DNA of 64,000 nucleotides, from the NCBI GenBank assembly GCA_020054865.1, contig JAIHAR010000001.1, positions 1-64,000 of the forward strand. Direction: 5' to 3'. The number at the start of each line of letters is the position of its first letter. Position 1 is the first letter of the stretch. This stretch comes from Deferribacteraceae bacterium. Its GTDB lineage: Bacteria; Chrysiogenota; Deferribacteres; Deferribacterales; Deferrivibrionaceae. Shown here piece by piece: positions 1 through 8,311 of this stretch. The notes under the pieces are model-generated. The model ran no database searches, was not told where the DNA came from, and worked only from the letters and a program-made list of their open reading frames with translations. Made by a program: the position numbers and the translations under genes.

Positions 1-429
1 CCTCATGTGTTGCCATTTTCAGAAGTTTATTCAGCATTGCAGCAGGGGGTAGTTGATGGCGCTGAAAATCCATGGTCAAATTTTTATACTCAAAAGTTTT
101 ATGAAGTTCAGAAATATGTGACAGTTAGTTACCATGGCTACCTTGGTTATATGCTTGTTACAAGTAAACTTTTTATGAAACAGCTTCCTGATGATTTGAA
201 AAAGATATTTCTTGATTCTGTAAAGGAAGCAACAGAGTATGAAAGAAAATTGGCAAAAGAGCTGGATGAATATTACTATAACAAAGTTAAAGAATTGAAT
301 AAGCTTGAAATTTATGAACTTTCTGAAGCAGAAAAGAAAGTATGGCAGCAAACTATGATGAAAATATATCCTGAATTCTACGATGTAGTTGGCAAGGAAT
401 ATATTGAAGCTGCACTTGCAATCAATTAA
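1..429 (+). CDS. dctP: TRAP transporter substrate-binding protein DctP, C-terminal part
   Basis: The reading frame is open from the first base, so only about the last 142 residues are present and the start lies outside the window. The fragment has the late DctP-family block LQQGVVDGAENPWSN followed by HGYLGY, which lines the ligand site in C4-dicarboxylate binding proteins. This periplasmic protein would bind a dicarboxylate-like ligand and deliver it to the DctQM permease encoded next. It is clearly paralogous to the complete protein at 3806-4780, which has the corresponding EEGVLDGQENTFSN and HGYLGY blocks. A hairpin at 442-470 separates it from dctQ. The family is certain; the exact ligand is not. 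Confidence 0.93.
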   Translation, partial: PHVLPFSEVYSALQQGVVDGAENPWSNFYTQKFYEVQKYVTVSYHGYLGYMLVTSKLFMKQLPDDLKKIFLDSVKEATEYERKLAKELDEYYYNKVKELNKLEIYELSEAEKKVWQQTMMKIYPEFYDVVGKEYIEAALAIN

Positions 430-441
430 TTAAATTTTAAA

Positions 442-478
442 GCAGACCCGAATATATAGTCCGGGTCTGCATTTTTTT
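442..478 (+). terminator. Intercistronic terminator/attenuator between dctP and dctQ
   Basis: A nine-base stem (GCAGACCCG at 442-450 with CGGGTCTGC at 462-470) encloses an 11-base loop and is followed by ATTTTTTTAT. It lies between dctP and the SD of dctQ (GGGAGAGAG near 483-491). It probably terminates part of the transcription and stabilises the dctP 3' end, so that more binding protein than permease is made. Confidence 0.75.
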
Positions 479-495
479 ATCCCGGGAGAGAGATA

Positions 496-1020
496 ATGAA
501 GGATTTATTTGAAAAGCTTGATAAGTATCTTGACTATTTTAACATGACAATAATGACCATCATGATGGCAGTGGCAACTGTGCTTGCTTTCATAAACGTG
601 GTTTTAAGATATGTTTTTGGAACATCACTTACATGGGCCGGTGAGTTGACGTCTTATCTTTTTATATGGTCGGCTCTTTTTGGCTCAGCTTATGGGTTTA
701 AAGTTGGACTTCATATAGGGGTAACAGCCATTATCCAGGCACTAAAGCCCAAAATCTCAAAAATTGTATTAACATTTTCACTTGTAGTTATTTTCATTTA
801 TCTGTGTCTTATAGTTAAATGGGGTTATGATTTTGTAATTTTTAACTATGAGCTTGAGCAAGTTTCAATAGATCTGCAAATGCCATTCTGGATAATTTAC
901 CTGTGTGTACCGATAAGTATGTCTATTGCAGCTTATCAGGTACTTATTAAAATAATAAAAACGATAAAAATACCTTCCGATAAATTCAGCTATGATATGG
1001 TAATGAAGGAGCAGCACTGA
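496..1020 (+). CDS. dctQ: TRAP transporter small membrane subunit DctQ
   Basis: This 174-residue protein has four hydrophobic helices (about residues 15-37, 48-68, 88-110 and 130-150) and the family segment LRYVFGTSLTWAGELTSYLFIW. DctQ is the small inner-membrane subunit that packs against DctM in sodium-driven TRAP importers. A good SD (GGGAGAGAG) lies just upstream. Its TGA stop overlaps the dctM ATG by one base, so the two are translationally coupled. It is full length for the family. Confidence 0.93.
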   Translation: MKDLFEKLDKYLDYFNMTIMTIMMAVATVLAFINVVLRYVFGTSLTWAGELTSYLFIWSALFGSAYGFKVGLHIGVTAIIQALKPKISKIVLTFSLVVIFIYLCLIVKWGYDFVIFNYELEQVSIDLQMPFWIIYLCVPISMSIAAYQVLIKIIKTIKIPSDKFSYDMVMKEQH

Positions 1021-2303
1021 TGATAACGGCTATATTATTTTCTTTACTTTTTATATCACTTTTGCTTGGAATCCCTATTGCTGTTGCCCTGGGACTTGCC
1101 ACTTCTTTTACAATGCTCGTCTTTACTGACATTCCTGCTCTGGTTATAGCCCAGAAGATGTTTACTTCTATTGATAAATTTGCCCTGATGGCAATTCCTC
1201 TTTTTGTGCTCGCCGGTAACTTTCTTTCTCAAGGTGGAGCAGCTGAAAGAATTATTCGTTTTGCAAAGGCAATGGTTGGTCATCTCCCCGGCGGACTGCC
1301 TATGAGCGCAATTTTTGCTTGTATTATTTTTGCTGCAGTAAGCGGCTCATCTCCTGCAACGGTTGCAGCAATCGGCTCAATTATGATTGGCGCTATTAAA
1401 GATGCTGGCTATAGTGAGAAATTTTCTGTTGGTTCAATTGTATCAGCAGGGTCTCTTGGGATTTTGATACCGCCTTCAATTGTATTAATTGTTTACGGTG
1501 TTACGGTTGATCAATCAATCGGAAAACTTTTTATGGCTGGTTTTATCCCCGGAATATTCCTTGGCGGGATGCTTATGCTTGTAACTTACTTCGCCGCAAG
1601 AAAAGCCGGATTTAAAAAGGAACAAAGAGCATCAAACAAAGAAATTTTTATTTCATTTAAAGAATCCATATGGGCACTACTGGTTATAGTTATTGTAATT
1701 GGCGGAATATATGGCGGTGTCTTTACACCGACCGAAGCTGCTGCCGTATCTGCTGTGTATGGATTTGTAGTAGTAAAATTTATCTACAAAGACTTGAAAT
1801 GGAAAGATGTGCCTCGAATAATCATGCATTCTGCTGCAACTTCTGCAATGATTTTATTTATTATTGCTAATGCCATGCTATTTGCGTACTTTCTGACAGT
1901 TCAACAAATCCCTCAGGCACTTGCCCAGTGGATTATAGATATGAATTTCAGCAAAGTAGTATTTTTGATATTTGTAAACATACTCCTTTTAATCGGCGGA
2001 AATTTTATGGAACCCTCAAGTCTTATTATGATTCTTGCACCACTGATTTTCCCTGCAGCGATGAAGCTTGGTATTGACCCAATTCACCTTGGTATAATAA
2101 TCACAGTAAATATGGAAATAGGTATGCTCACCCCTCCGGTGGGGCTCAATCTTTTTGTTGCAAGTGGTATTTCGGGGATGAGTTTACAACAGGTAATCAA
2201 AGCATCTATGCCATGGTTTTTTGCTCTTTTAATAGGACTTTTAATAATTACTTATATCCCTCAAATTTCATTGTTTTTGCCAAACCTGATTTATAAATTC
2301 TAA
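1020..2303 (+). CDS. dctM: TRAP transporter large permease DctM
   Basis: This 427-residue polytopic protein carries the full set of DctM signatures: IPLFVLAGN near residue 60, AVSGSSPATVAAIGS near 100, GILIPPSIVLIVYG near 150, NFMEPSSLIMILAP near 325 and MLTPPVGLNLFVASG near 370. These motifs form the sodium and substrate sites of the elevator-type transporter. With DctP and DctQ it completes a C4-dicarboxylate-type importer. A strong terminator follows the stop. It is a useful reference for the degenerate homologue at 2330-3550. Confidence 0.95.
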   Translation: MITAILFSLLFISLLLGIPIAVALGLATSFTMLVFTDIPALVIAQKMFTSIDKFALMAIPLFVLAGNFLSQGGAAERIIRFAKAMVGHLPGGLPMSAIFACIIFAAVSGSSPATVAAIGSIMIGAIKDAGYSEKFSVGSIVSAGSLGILIPPSIVLIVYGVTVDQSIGKLFMAGFIPGIFLGGMLMLVTYFAARKAGFKKEQRASNKEIFISFKESIWALLVIVIVIGGIYGGVFTPTEAAAVSAVYGFVVVKFIYKDLKWKDVPRIIMHSAATSAMILFIIANAMLFAYFLTVQQIPQALAQWIIDMNFSKVVFLIFVNILLLIGGNFMEPSSLIMILAPLIFPAAMKLGIDPIHLGIIITVNMEIGMLTPPVGLNLFVASGISGMSLQQVIKASMPWFFALLIGLLIITYIPQISLFLPNLIYKF

Positions 2304-2309
2304 GACACT

Positions 2310-2330
2310 GGGGGCTTTTGCCCCCTTTAT
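2310..2330 (+). terminator. Rho-independent terminator after dctM
   Basis: GGGGGC (2310-2315), a TTTT loop and GCCCCC (2320-2325) are followed by TTTATT. It lies between dctM and the convergent gene ending at 2330. Confidence 0.85.
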
Positions 2331-3550
2331 TAAATTATAAAATAGATTAAAAAAGAAAGTGCGCCTAACAAAATAAAGTCAAGAGATATAATATCATTTA
2401 TATCAAAAGTTTTTAAGGAAAGTTTTTTCCTTAGTACACTTCCTGACAACTCTTTTATATTGCCAATCAGCCCCATGGAAACAAAACTCAAGAAAGATAT
2501 TAAAAAAGCATATTTATTTATCTGATAAGTTGTTATAAGATTATTATATATTGGAAACAATAAAAGGATAATACCTAAAGGGTCAAGAAGATCCATCATC
2601 AAAAACGATATAACATATATAAAAATGATAATAAATCCACTTTCAGAGACAAGCAAAGCAAGATTTTCAATTAAAGCATCGGTAGAGCCGGAAAATATAC
2701 TATAAAAATTAAAAATATTTATAAAATATATGACCGAAACAATTATTCCTGTTCTGATAAACGCATTTTTTGCAGAAATTATAGTTAATTCAACATTAAA
2801 GTTTCTGTCAAACACAATAAGTAACAGTGAATATAAAAATAATATCTGCGAAATTGTATCGATAGGAAGGGACAATATAAAAATAAGAAGATAAAGCAAC
2901 AAGCAGTATATTGTAACAGATAATATATTGTAAAGTCTGATATTTTTATTAATTACCGGATTAAAATTTTTTTTGAATAACAGAAAATAGTAACATATAA
3001 GTAAAAACAAAACATAAGAAAATGATATGAGAATAGTTTTCTTCAACGACGCGCCCAGTATCGAAGTAAATATTATGAGAGGGATTGAAATAGGGGCTAT
3101 GTAGCTTATTACAGAAAGGAAAAAATAACCCCTCACAAAATTTTTTTGTTCGTTAAATTCTTCCGTGTTAAAATCTCTACTTAAAACTTTGCTAAATATC
3201 ACACTCGAAGATATAACGGTGCAAATTGACAGAAAATATATGACGTAACTTAATATGTTTTTTCCAAAAGCGCTAAAGACTGCATTCTTAAACTTTTTAG
3301 TATATCCAAAATTTAATAATATCTCTGAAGATAAAAGAAAAAATGGAACAGATATAATTTCCGGTGTTGTAATAAGGTTTGTAAAATTATTATTGAAAAT
3401 AAAAAGTGTTTGGGAAGAATCAAACCCCAGGTAAATTGAAAGTATAATAATTGATACAAAAAACACTGAGCTTAAAGAAAAGGAAAACAAACCCAAAAAC
3501 AAAAAATTTATAAATAAAACCAGATAGCTAACCATAACTAACAAACACAC
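2330..3550 (-). CDS. Degenerate DctM-like membrane protein (M')
   Basis: This 406-residue, very hydrophobic protein has a helix pattern and spacing that follow DctM. VPFFLLSSEILLNFG sits where DctM has IPLFVLAGNFLSQGG, YIAPISIPLIIF where it has GILIPPSIVLIVYG, and MMDLLDPLGIILLLFPI where it has NFMEPSSLIMILAPLIFP. The motifs needed for transport are gone: SGSSPAT has become SSSVIFS and TPPVG has become GNIKE. The first 23 bases overlap the upstream Q'-like gene. It is last in an operon with a two-component system and a DctP-like protein. I infer a TRAP-derived protein that may sense or scaffold rather than transport. A fast-evolving but active transporter is the alternative. Confidence 0.6.
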   Translation of the reverse strand: MCLLVMVSYLVLFINFLFLGLFSFSLSSVFFVSIIILSIYLGFDSSQTLFIFNNNFTNLITTPEIISVPFFLLSSEILLNFGYTKKFKNAVFSAFGKNILSYVIYFLSICTVISSSVIFSKVLSRDFNTEEFNEQKNFVRGYFFLSVISYIAPISIPLIIFTSILGASLKKTILISFSYVLFLLICYYFLLFKKNFNPVINKNIRLYNILSVTIYCLLLYLLIFILSLPIDTISQILFLYSLLLIVFDRNFNVELTIISAKNAFIRTGIIVSVIYFINIFNFYSIFSGSTDALIENLALLVSESGFIIIFIYVISFLMMDLLDPLGIILLLFPIYNNLITTYQINKYAFLISFLSFVSMGLIGNIKELSGSVLRKKLSLKTFDINDIISLDFILLGALSFLIYFII

Positions 3551-3806
3551 TTAAAATTAGTATTATCAGAAAAGAAAGATATAATAATTTGCTTAACCAC
3601 TCAAAACTATATTTAAATTTTGTATCTATCATATAGAATTTATTAAAAACAAGGGGCATAAAAAGAAATATCAAAAACATTATCATAAGCAAAATATTTC
3701 TTAAAATGGGGATGTTTTGATTGGTAAGAAAAAAATCGTAGAAGATATTGAGCATGCTTATGAAAATCATAATGATAAAAAGTGATATAAAAAATATGTT
3801 TTTCAT
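3528..3806 (-). CDS. Small membrane protein, possible reduced DctQ-like subunit (Q')
   Basis: This 92-residue protein has three predicted transmembrane helices (about residues 4-26, 37-58 and 70-91) and almost no soluble part. True DctQ has four helices and about 160-180 residues. I see no diagnostic DctQ motif, so the assignment rests on position: it lies between a DctP-like and a DctM-like gene, in the usual P-Q-M order, overlapping the first by one base and the second by 23. It may be a shortened DctQ or an unrelated small membrane protein. Confidence 0.5.
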   Translation of the reverse strand: MKNIFFISLFIIMIFISMLNIFYDFFLTNQNIPILRNILLMIMFLIFLFMPLVFNKFYMIDTKFKYSFEWLSKLLYLSFLIILILSVFVSYG

Positions 3807-4780
3807 TATAGATTACCTATCTCCTCCAATATTTCACCGGAAATAACTGATTTGAAGGTATTTTCATAGTTTTTATAAAAACTTTTCCATTTGGATATAA
3901 GGTTATCGGAGAGAGTAATTATTTTCATATTTTTTGCTTCAAGCTTTATCATTTCATAACTGTATTCATTATCTTTTATGGCAAGGTTGTATTCGTATAA
4001 GGTTGCTTTTTGCATGGCATCGAGGATAATATCTCTAAAATCCTGACTTAAAGAATTCCAGAATTTTTCCGACACAATTACGGCATAACCAAGATAACCA
4101 TGTTTTGAAACGGTCAAATAATCCTGTACAGTGTATAATTTCTGATAATATATATTGCTAAATGTATTTTCCTGACCATCCAGGACACCCTCCTCCATAA
4201 GATTTTTCAGGTTAGAAAATGCCTTTACGTAAGGTTTTGCTCCGGCAACCATAAATTGATAATTTAGAATATTGCTCCCCATTGTCCTGAATCTGAGTCC
4301 TCTCATATCTTCAGGCAGTCTGATTTCTTTACCATTATTAGTGATGTGTTTAAAACCATTATCCCAGAATGCCAGCACTCTTATCCCTTTTTTGAAAGCT
4401 TTTTTCTTCAGGAGCTCACCTACTTTCCCATTGTACGCACGATGTATGGTATAAATATCTGAGAATAAAAATGGTATATCAAATACCTGAAAGTCGGAAA
4501 CAAAGAAACTAAGTTTTGAAAAGCTCGGGGCTGCCATCTGGACAAGATTATTTTTCAGTGCATTTACAACGGTTATATCATCAAACAGAATTCCCCGTGG
4601 GTATATATACACTTTTATTTTTCCATTGCTTTTTTCTTCGACGAGATTTTTGAAAAAAACAGCAGCCTTGCCTTTTGGACTATTTTCACTTACCACATGG
4701 CTAAATCTAATTACAGTTTCCTGACTGTAAGCATGTTGTATAATAACAAAAAATATGAATAAATATATTATGACTCTCAT
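3806..4780 (-). CDS. DctP-like periplasmic solute-binding protein (P')
   Basis: This complete 324-residue TRAP-type binding protein has a signal peptide (hydrophobic 3-14, likely cleavage after YSQ near residue 20). Conserved family features include FSHVVSENSPKGKAA near 27, the ligand arginine region GLRFRTMGS near 160-170 and EEGVLDGQENTFSN near 192-205. Unlike its membrane partners it appears intact, so ligand binding is probably preserved. Its start overlaps the stop of the NtrC-type regulator by four bases. It resembles the dctP fragment at 1-429, which suggests a related ligand. I infer that it reports ligand occupancy to the two-component system encoded upstream. Confidence 0.82.
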   Translation of the reverse strand: MRVIIYLFIFFVIIQHAYSQETVIRFSHVVSENSPKGKAAVFFKNLVEEKSNGKIKVYIYPRGILFDDITVVNALKNNLVQMAAPSFSKLSFFVSDFQVFDIPFLFSDIYTIHRAYNGKVGELLKKKAFKKGIRVLAFWDNGFKHITNNGKEIRLPEDMRGLRFRTMGSNILNYQFMVAGAKPYVKAFSNLKNLMEEGVLDGQENTFSNIYYQKLYTVQDYLTVSKHGYLGYAVIVSEKFWNSLSQDFRDIILDAMQKATLYEYNLAIKDNEYSYEMIKLEAKNMKIITLSDNLISKWKSFYKNYENTFKSVISGEILEEIGNL

Positions 4781-6135
4781 TTTTTTAAATATTTACTTAT
4801 TTTTCTGTGGATTGTAGCTGGATTTAGTTTTGCAATCTTGCTGGCTTTAAGTATGTTGCCATCACAAGTATCAAGCAAACTTTTAAGGTATATTCTTTCA
4901 AATTCAGCACGTGCTTTATCATATTGTTTTACAAAGTCCTTTTTGTCTGCAATTAATTCACCTTCTTTCTGAAGAATTATATTATCATTGGTCAATACAT
5001 CTCTATCTGAAAGGGCAACAGCCCTTTCTATGACATTTTCAAGCTCCCTCACATTCCCAGGCCAGAAATAATCATAAAATCTTTTAAAAATATCCGGCTC
5101 AATCTTTGCAATCTGCTTCCCAAATTCCTTGGAATACTTTTTTACAAAAAACTCAACCAGGTAAGGAATATCTTCTTTCCTGTCCCTTAAAGGCGGAATA
5201 TGAAAATTGATTACATTTATCCTGTAGTATAAATCCTGCCTAAAAAGTTTCTGCTCCACGAGCTCTTCAAGATTTCTATTAGTAGCGCAAATAAGTCTTA
5301 TATCGACATCCACAGGCTCCACTGAGCCTACTTTTGTTATCTTTTTTTCCTGAATGGCCCTCAAAAGTTTTGCCTGAAGATTTAAAGAGGTCTCACCTAT
5401 TTCGTCAAGAAAAAGTGTACCTTTATTTGCTTCTTCAAAATATCCCTTTTTAGTGGTATCAGCTCCGGTAAATGTCCCTTTTACGTAACCAAAAAATAAG
5501 CTTTCCTGTAAATTTTCCGGGATTGCAGAGCAGTTTATTTCAAGAAACCTCTGATTTTTTCTGTTACTCATATTATGTATCGCTTTGGCTATCAATTCTT
5601 TTCCAGTACCAGACTCACCGGTAATCAAAACTGTACTATTTATACCTGCAATTTTTTTTACCGTATTTATGATTTCTATCATTTTTTTGCTTTTTGCTAT
5701 TATGTTTGAGATGCCATATATGTCGTTTATATTTTTTTCCAAAATTTTTATACGGCTTTTAAGATTGTAGTTTTCTATCCCTTTTTGGACTCTGCTTAAT
5801 ATATCATCTATGTTATCGAATGGTTTTGTAATGTAATCGTAAGCTCCTTTTTTAATGGCTTCAACAGCCCTTTCTATTGTGCCGTATCCTGTAATCATAA
5901 TAAAAGTTATCTCAGGCCAGTTCTTTTTAACTATATCAAGGACTTCAAAACCGCTCATCTCCGGCATAAGATGATCACATATTACAAGGCTTGGTTTTAT
6001 GTCAGGTATTTTATTTAAAGCATCAGTAGCAGATAAAAACTTAAAGATTTCAATATCTTCATCCGCAAACAAAGCTTCAAAAAACTCAAGACTAAATCTT
6101 TCGTCATCAATTACCAATACTTTATCTTTCTGCAT
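4777..6135 (-). CDS. NtrC-family sigma-54 response regulator
   Basis: This 452-residue protein has the three standard domains. The receiver (1-120) has acidic D10-D11, phosphoacceptor D54 (CDHLMP) and K104. The AAA+ domain (about 140-370) has Walker A GESGTGKE at 173-180 and Walker B LFLDEIGE near 241-248. A Fis-type HTH closes the C-terminus. The sigma-54 contact loop reads GTFTGA (220-225) instead of the usual GAFTGA; the F-T-G core is kept. It should activate a -24/-12 promoter. The likely target is dctPQM, whose promoter lies outside the window. It overlaps the histidine kinase gene by 14 bases, so the two are a cognate pair. Confidence 0.93.
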   Translation of the reverse strand: MQKDKVLVIDDERFSLEFFEALFADEDIEIFKFLSATDALNKIPDIKPSLVICDHLMPEMSGFEVLDIVKKNWPEITFIMITGYGTIERAVEAIKKGAYDYITKPFDNIDDILSRVQKGIENYNLKSRIKILEKNINDIYGISNIIAKSKKMIEIINTVKKIAGINSTVLITGESGTGKELIAKAIHNMSNRKNQRFLEINCSAIPENLQESLFFGYVKGTFTGADTTKKGYFEEANKGTLFLDEIGETSLNLQAKLLRAIQEKKITKVGSVEPVDVDIRLICATNRNLEELVEQKLFRQDLYYRINVINFHIPPLRDRKEDIPYLVEFFVKKYSKEFGKQIAKIEPDIFKRFYDYFWPGNVRELENVIERAVALSDRDVLTNDNIILQKEGELIADKKDFVKQYDKARAEFERIYLKSLLDTCDGNILKASKIAKLNPATIHRKISKYLKK

Positions 6136-8311
6136 TTATAACAATCCTGAATATGGTGTATTTGTCCTTTTCAGATTCTACCTCAATATCCCAACCATGC
6201 TCTTTAATTATACCATGTGTAATAGATAATCCAAGCCCGGTACCCTTCCCTTGAGATTTTGTTGTAAAAAATGGGTCAAAAATTTTATCAATAACTTCTT
6301 TATCAATCCCTTTGCCGTCGTCTTTTATTTCAATAATATATTTATCATTCTCATACAAGGAATTTATCCAGATATTTCCACCTTTGTCCACAGCATCAAT
6401 TGCGTTTGAAAGGAGATTTAAAAATATTTGGTGGACTTTACCTTTGTTTCCCTTGACTTTAATGTCTTGTAAATTGTTATGAATATTTACTTTTTCATTT
6501 CTTATCCTGCTTCCCAGTATTTTTAAGGCAAAACCAACACTTTCTGAAATTTCAAACATTTCATCCTTATTAATATTTTGCCTTGCATAAGAAAGCAGAT
6601 TTTCTACAATTCTTTTTGTTTCCATGCCTGCATCAATAATTACTTCAACAATCTTTCTGGAAGCGTTGTCTTTAAGATTCTTTGACAGCACCTGTGCCAT
6701 ATTGAGTATTCCCACAAGAGGGTTATTAATTTCATGTGCAACCCCTCCTGCAAGAAGCCCCAATGCTGACAACTTTTCAGATTGAATCACCTGAGCCTCT
6801 AACTCTTTAATCTTACTCATGTCTTTTATTACACATATATATTCCACATTGTTTTCAATCATAAGTTTTGATACGGAAATCTGAACAGGGACAGGCTTCA
6901 ATTCATTTACAATAAGCTGACAATTAAAGTTTTTAATGCTTTCATTTCTGCTTATTTCATCTATTGTTTTGCTATCAAATATTTTTCTTAAATTTACAGG
7001 TTTTAAATCAGATTTTATTAACTTTAAGGCCTCATTGTTGATGGTTTTTATTTCATAATCCATATCGAAAGTAAATATTGCTTCAGGAGAATTATATACA
7101 ATGTTTTTAAGGTATGTTTCACTTTTAATAATCTCGTTCTGGATTCTCACTGAATCGGTAATATCTTTTATAACTGCAACTGTGGCAATAGTTTGCCCGT
7201 AATCATTCAAAATAGGTGACCATACAATCTCATAATTGCCATTTGTGCCTTTAAGAAAATTATCTACTCTTACACTTTCAGATTTTCCTTCGTTACGTAC
7301 CAATTTAAGTCTGCAGAATTTGCATGTCTCATTTACACCGTGAAGGATTTTGAAGCATTTGTCCTGTTTGAAACTACCTATTCTTTCTTCAAGAAACTTA
7401 TTGTACCACAATAAATTGTAATCATTATCAATAAGACATACCCCTTCGGTAATTGATTCAACAATTTTTTGAAATTTTTCGTGCTCAAACTTAAAAAGTT
7501 TCTCATACTTTTCTTTTTCAAAAAGATATCTGCTTAAAAATGATTTCAGAAAAAACAAAACTATTACAAACATAAGCCCAAAGAAAAAAGACACTATTGT
7601 AAATTTTTCACCTTTTTTGGCTAACGCTGCCAGATAATCACTTTTCTGCGAGTAGATAAACAAATAAAAATTATTGTTGTGTATTTTTTTGAGAGAAAAT
7701 ATGTTGTTTTTATCTTTTAGAATAGTAGTGCCGTTATTTTCGTCAAAAATTACTTTATTTATTACTCTTCTTAAATCTATGTATTCACCGGAGTATATTA
7801 AGCCTTTATCTTTATCATATATCCCAACCTTTTCCCCATACAGAGAATAATTTCCATTTAAAAAATTCATTTCCTGAAAAATCAATATTTTTTTTGTTCC
7901 ATCAATTTTGATGATACCAAAAATATTTCTGTCATCCAGTTTTGAAAAAAATATTCCTGTATTTTGTAGCCTATTGATAGTTGTCAAAACAAAATCTTCT
8001 CCAAATCCAATATTGGAGCCTATTATATTTCCATTATCCATCACAATAAATTTTGTTTTGGCATCGTATTCAACAACATAAGGGATGTTTTCATAGTCAT
8101 CGGCAAGTTTGCTCATATTGATTATTCTAAAATCGATATCTGATAAAATCTTATCAATTATCTTTTCGTGTACCGTAAATATAAATGTTTCAAGTTTTTT
8201 ATTACTTTTTGTGTCTATAAATATTGCAAATGAGGCGGTAAACAAAAGAAGTATTAGCAAAAAAACAATAAACTCAAAATAATTAAAATCCTTTGCTATT
8301 TTTTTAAACAT
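6122..8311 (-). CDS. Membrane sensor histidine kinase with extracytoplasmic domain and two PAS domains
   Basis: This protein of about 729 residues has TM1 near 12-33, an extracytoplasmic domain near 34-235 (Cache-like by size and position, not proven), TM2 near 236-258, PAS1 near 278-390 and PAS2 near 396-505. A HisKA domain follows with phosphoacceptor His near 525 (GGVAHEINNPL), then an ATPase with N, G1 (DDGKGID) and G2 (GKGTGLGLSI) boxes. PAS1 contains a C-x10-C-x2-C set near 318-332, a pattern I know from other PAS kinases and possibly redox or metal related. It overlaps trmL upstream by eight bases and the regulator downstream by 14. The genes after it encode DctP'/Q'/M', its probable co-sensors. 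Confidence 0.9.
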   Translation of the reverse strand: MFKKIAKDFNYFEFIVFLLILLLFTASFAIFIDTKSNKKLETFIFTVHEKIIDKILSDIDFRIINMSKLADDYENIPYVVEYDAKTKFIVMDNGNIIGSNIGFGEDFVLTTINRLQNTGIFFSKLDDRNIFGIIKIDGTKKILIFQEMNFLNGNYSLYGEKVGIYDKDKGLIYSGEYIDLRRVINKVIFDENNGTTILKDKNNIFSLKKIHNNNFYLFIYSQKSDYLAALAKKGEKFTIVSFFFGLMFVIVLFFLKSFLSRYLFEKEKYEKLFKFEHEKFQKIVESITEGVCLIDNDYNLLWYNKFLEERIGSFKQDKCFKILHGVNETCKFCRLKLVRNEGKSESVRVDNFLKGTNGNYEIVWSPILNDYGQTIATVAVIKDITDSVRIQNEIIKSETYLKNIVYNSPEAIFTFDMDYEIKTINNEALKLIKSDLKPVNLRKIFDSKTIDEISRNESIKNFNCQLIVNELKPVPVQISVSKLMIENNVEYICVIKDMSKIKELEAQVIQSEKLSALGLLAGGVAHEINNPLVGILNMAQVLSKNLKDNASRKIVEVIIDAGMETKRIVENLLSYARQNINKDEMFEISESVGFALKILGSRIRNEKVNIHNNLQDIKVKGNKGKVHQIFLNLLSNAIDAVDKGGNIWINSLYENDKYIIEIKDDGKGIDKEVIDKIFDPFFTTKSQGKGTGLGLSITHGIIKEHGWDIEVESEKDKYTIFRIVINAER

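Noticed and set aside
2330-4780. Sigma-54 -24/-12 promoter in the gaps of this region
   Set aside because: I searched by eye for TGGCAC-N5-TTGC and found none; the expected target before dctP lies outside the window.
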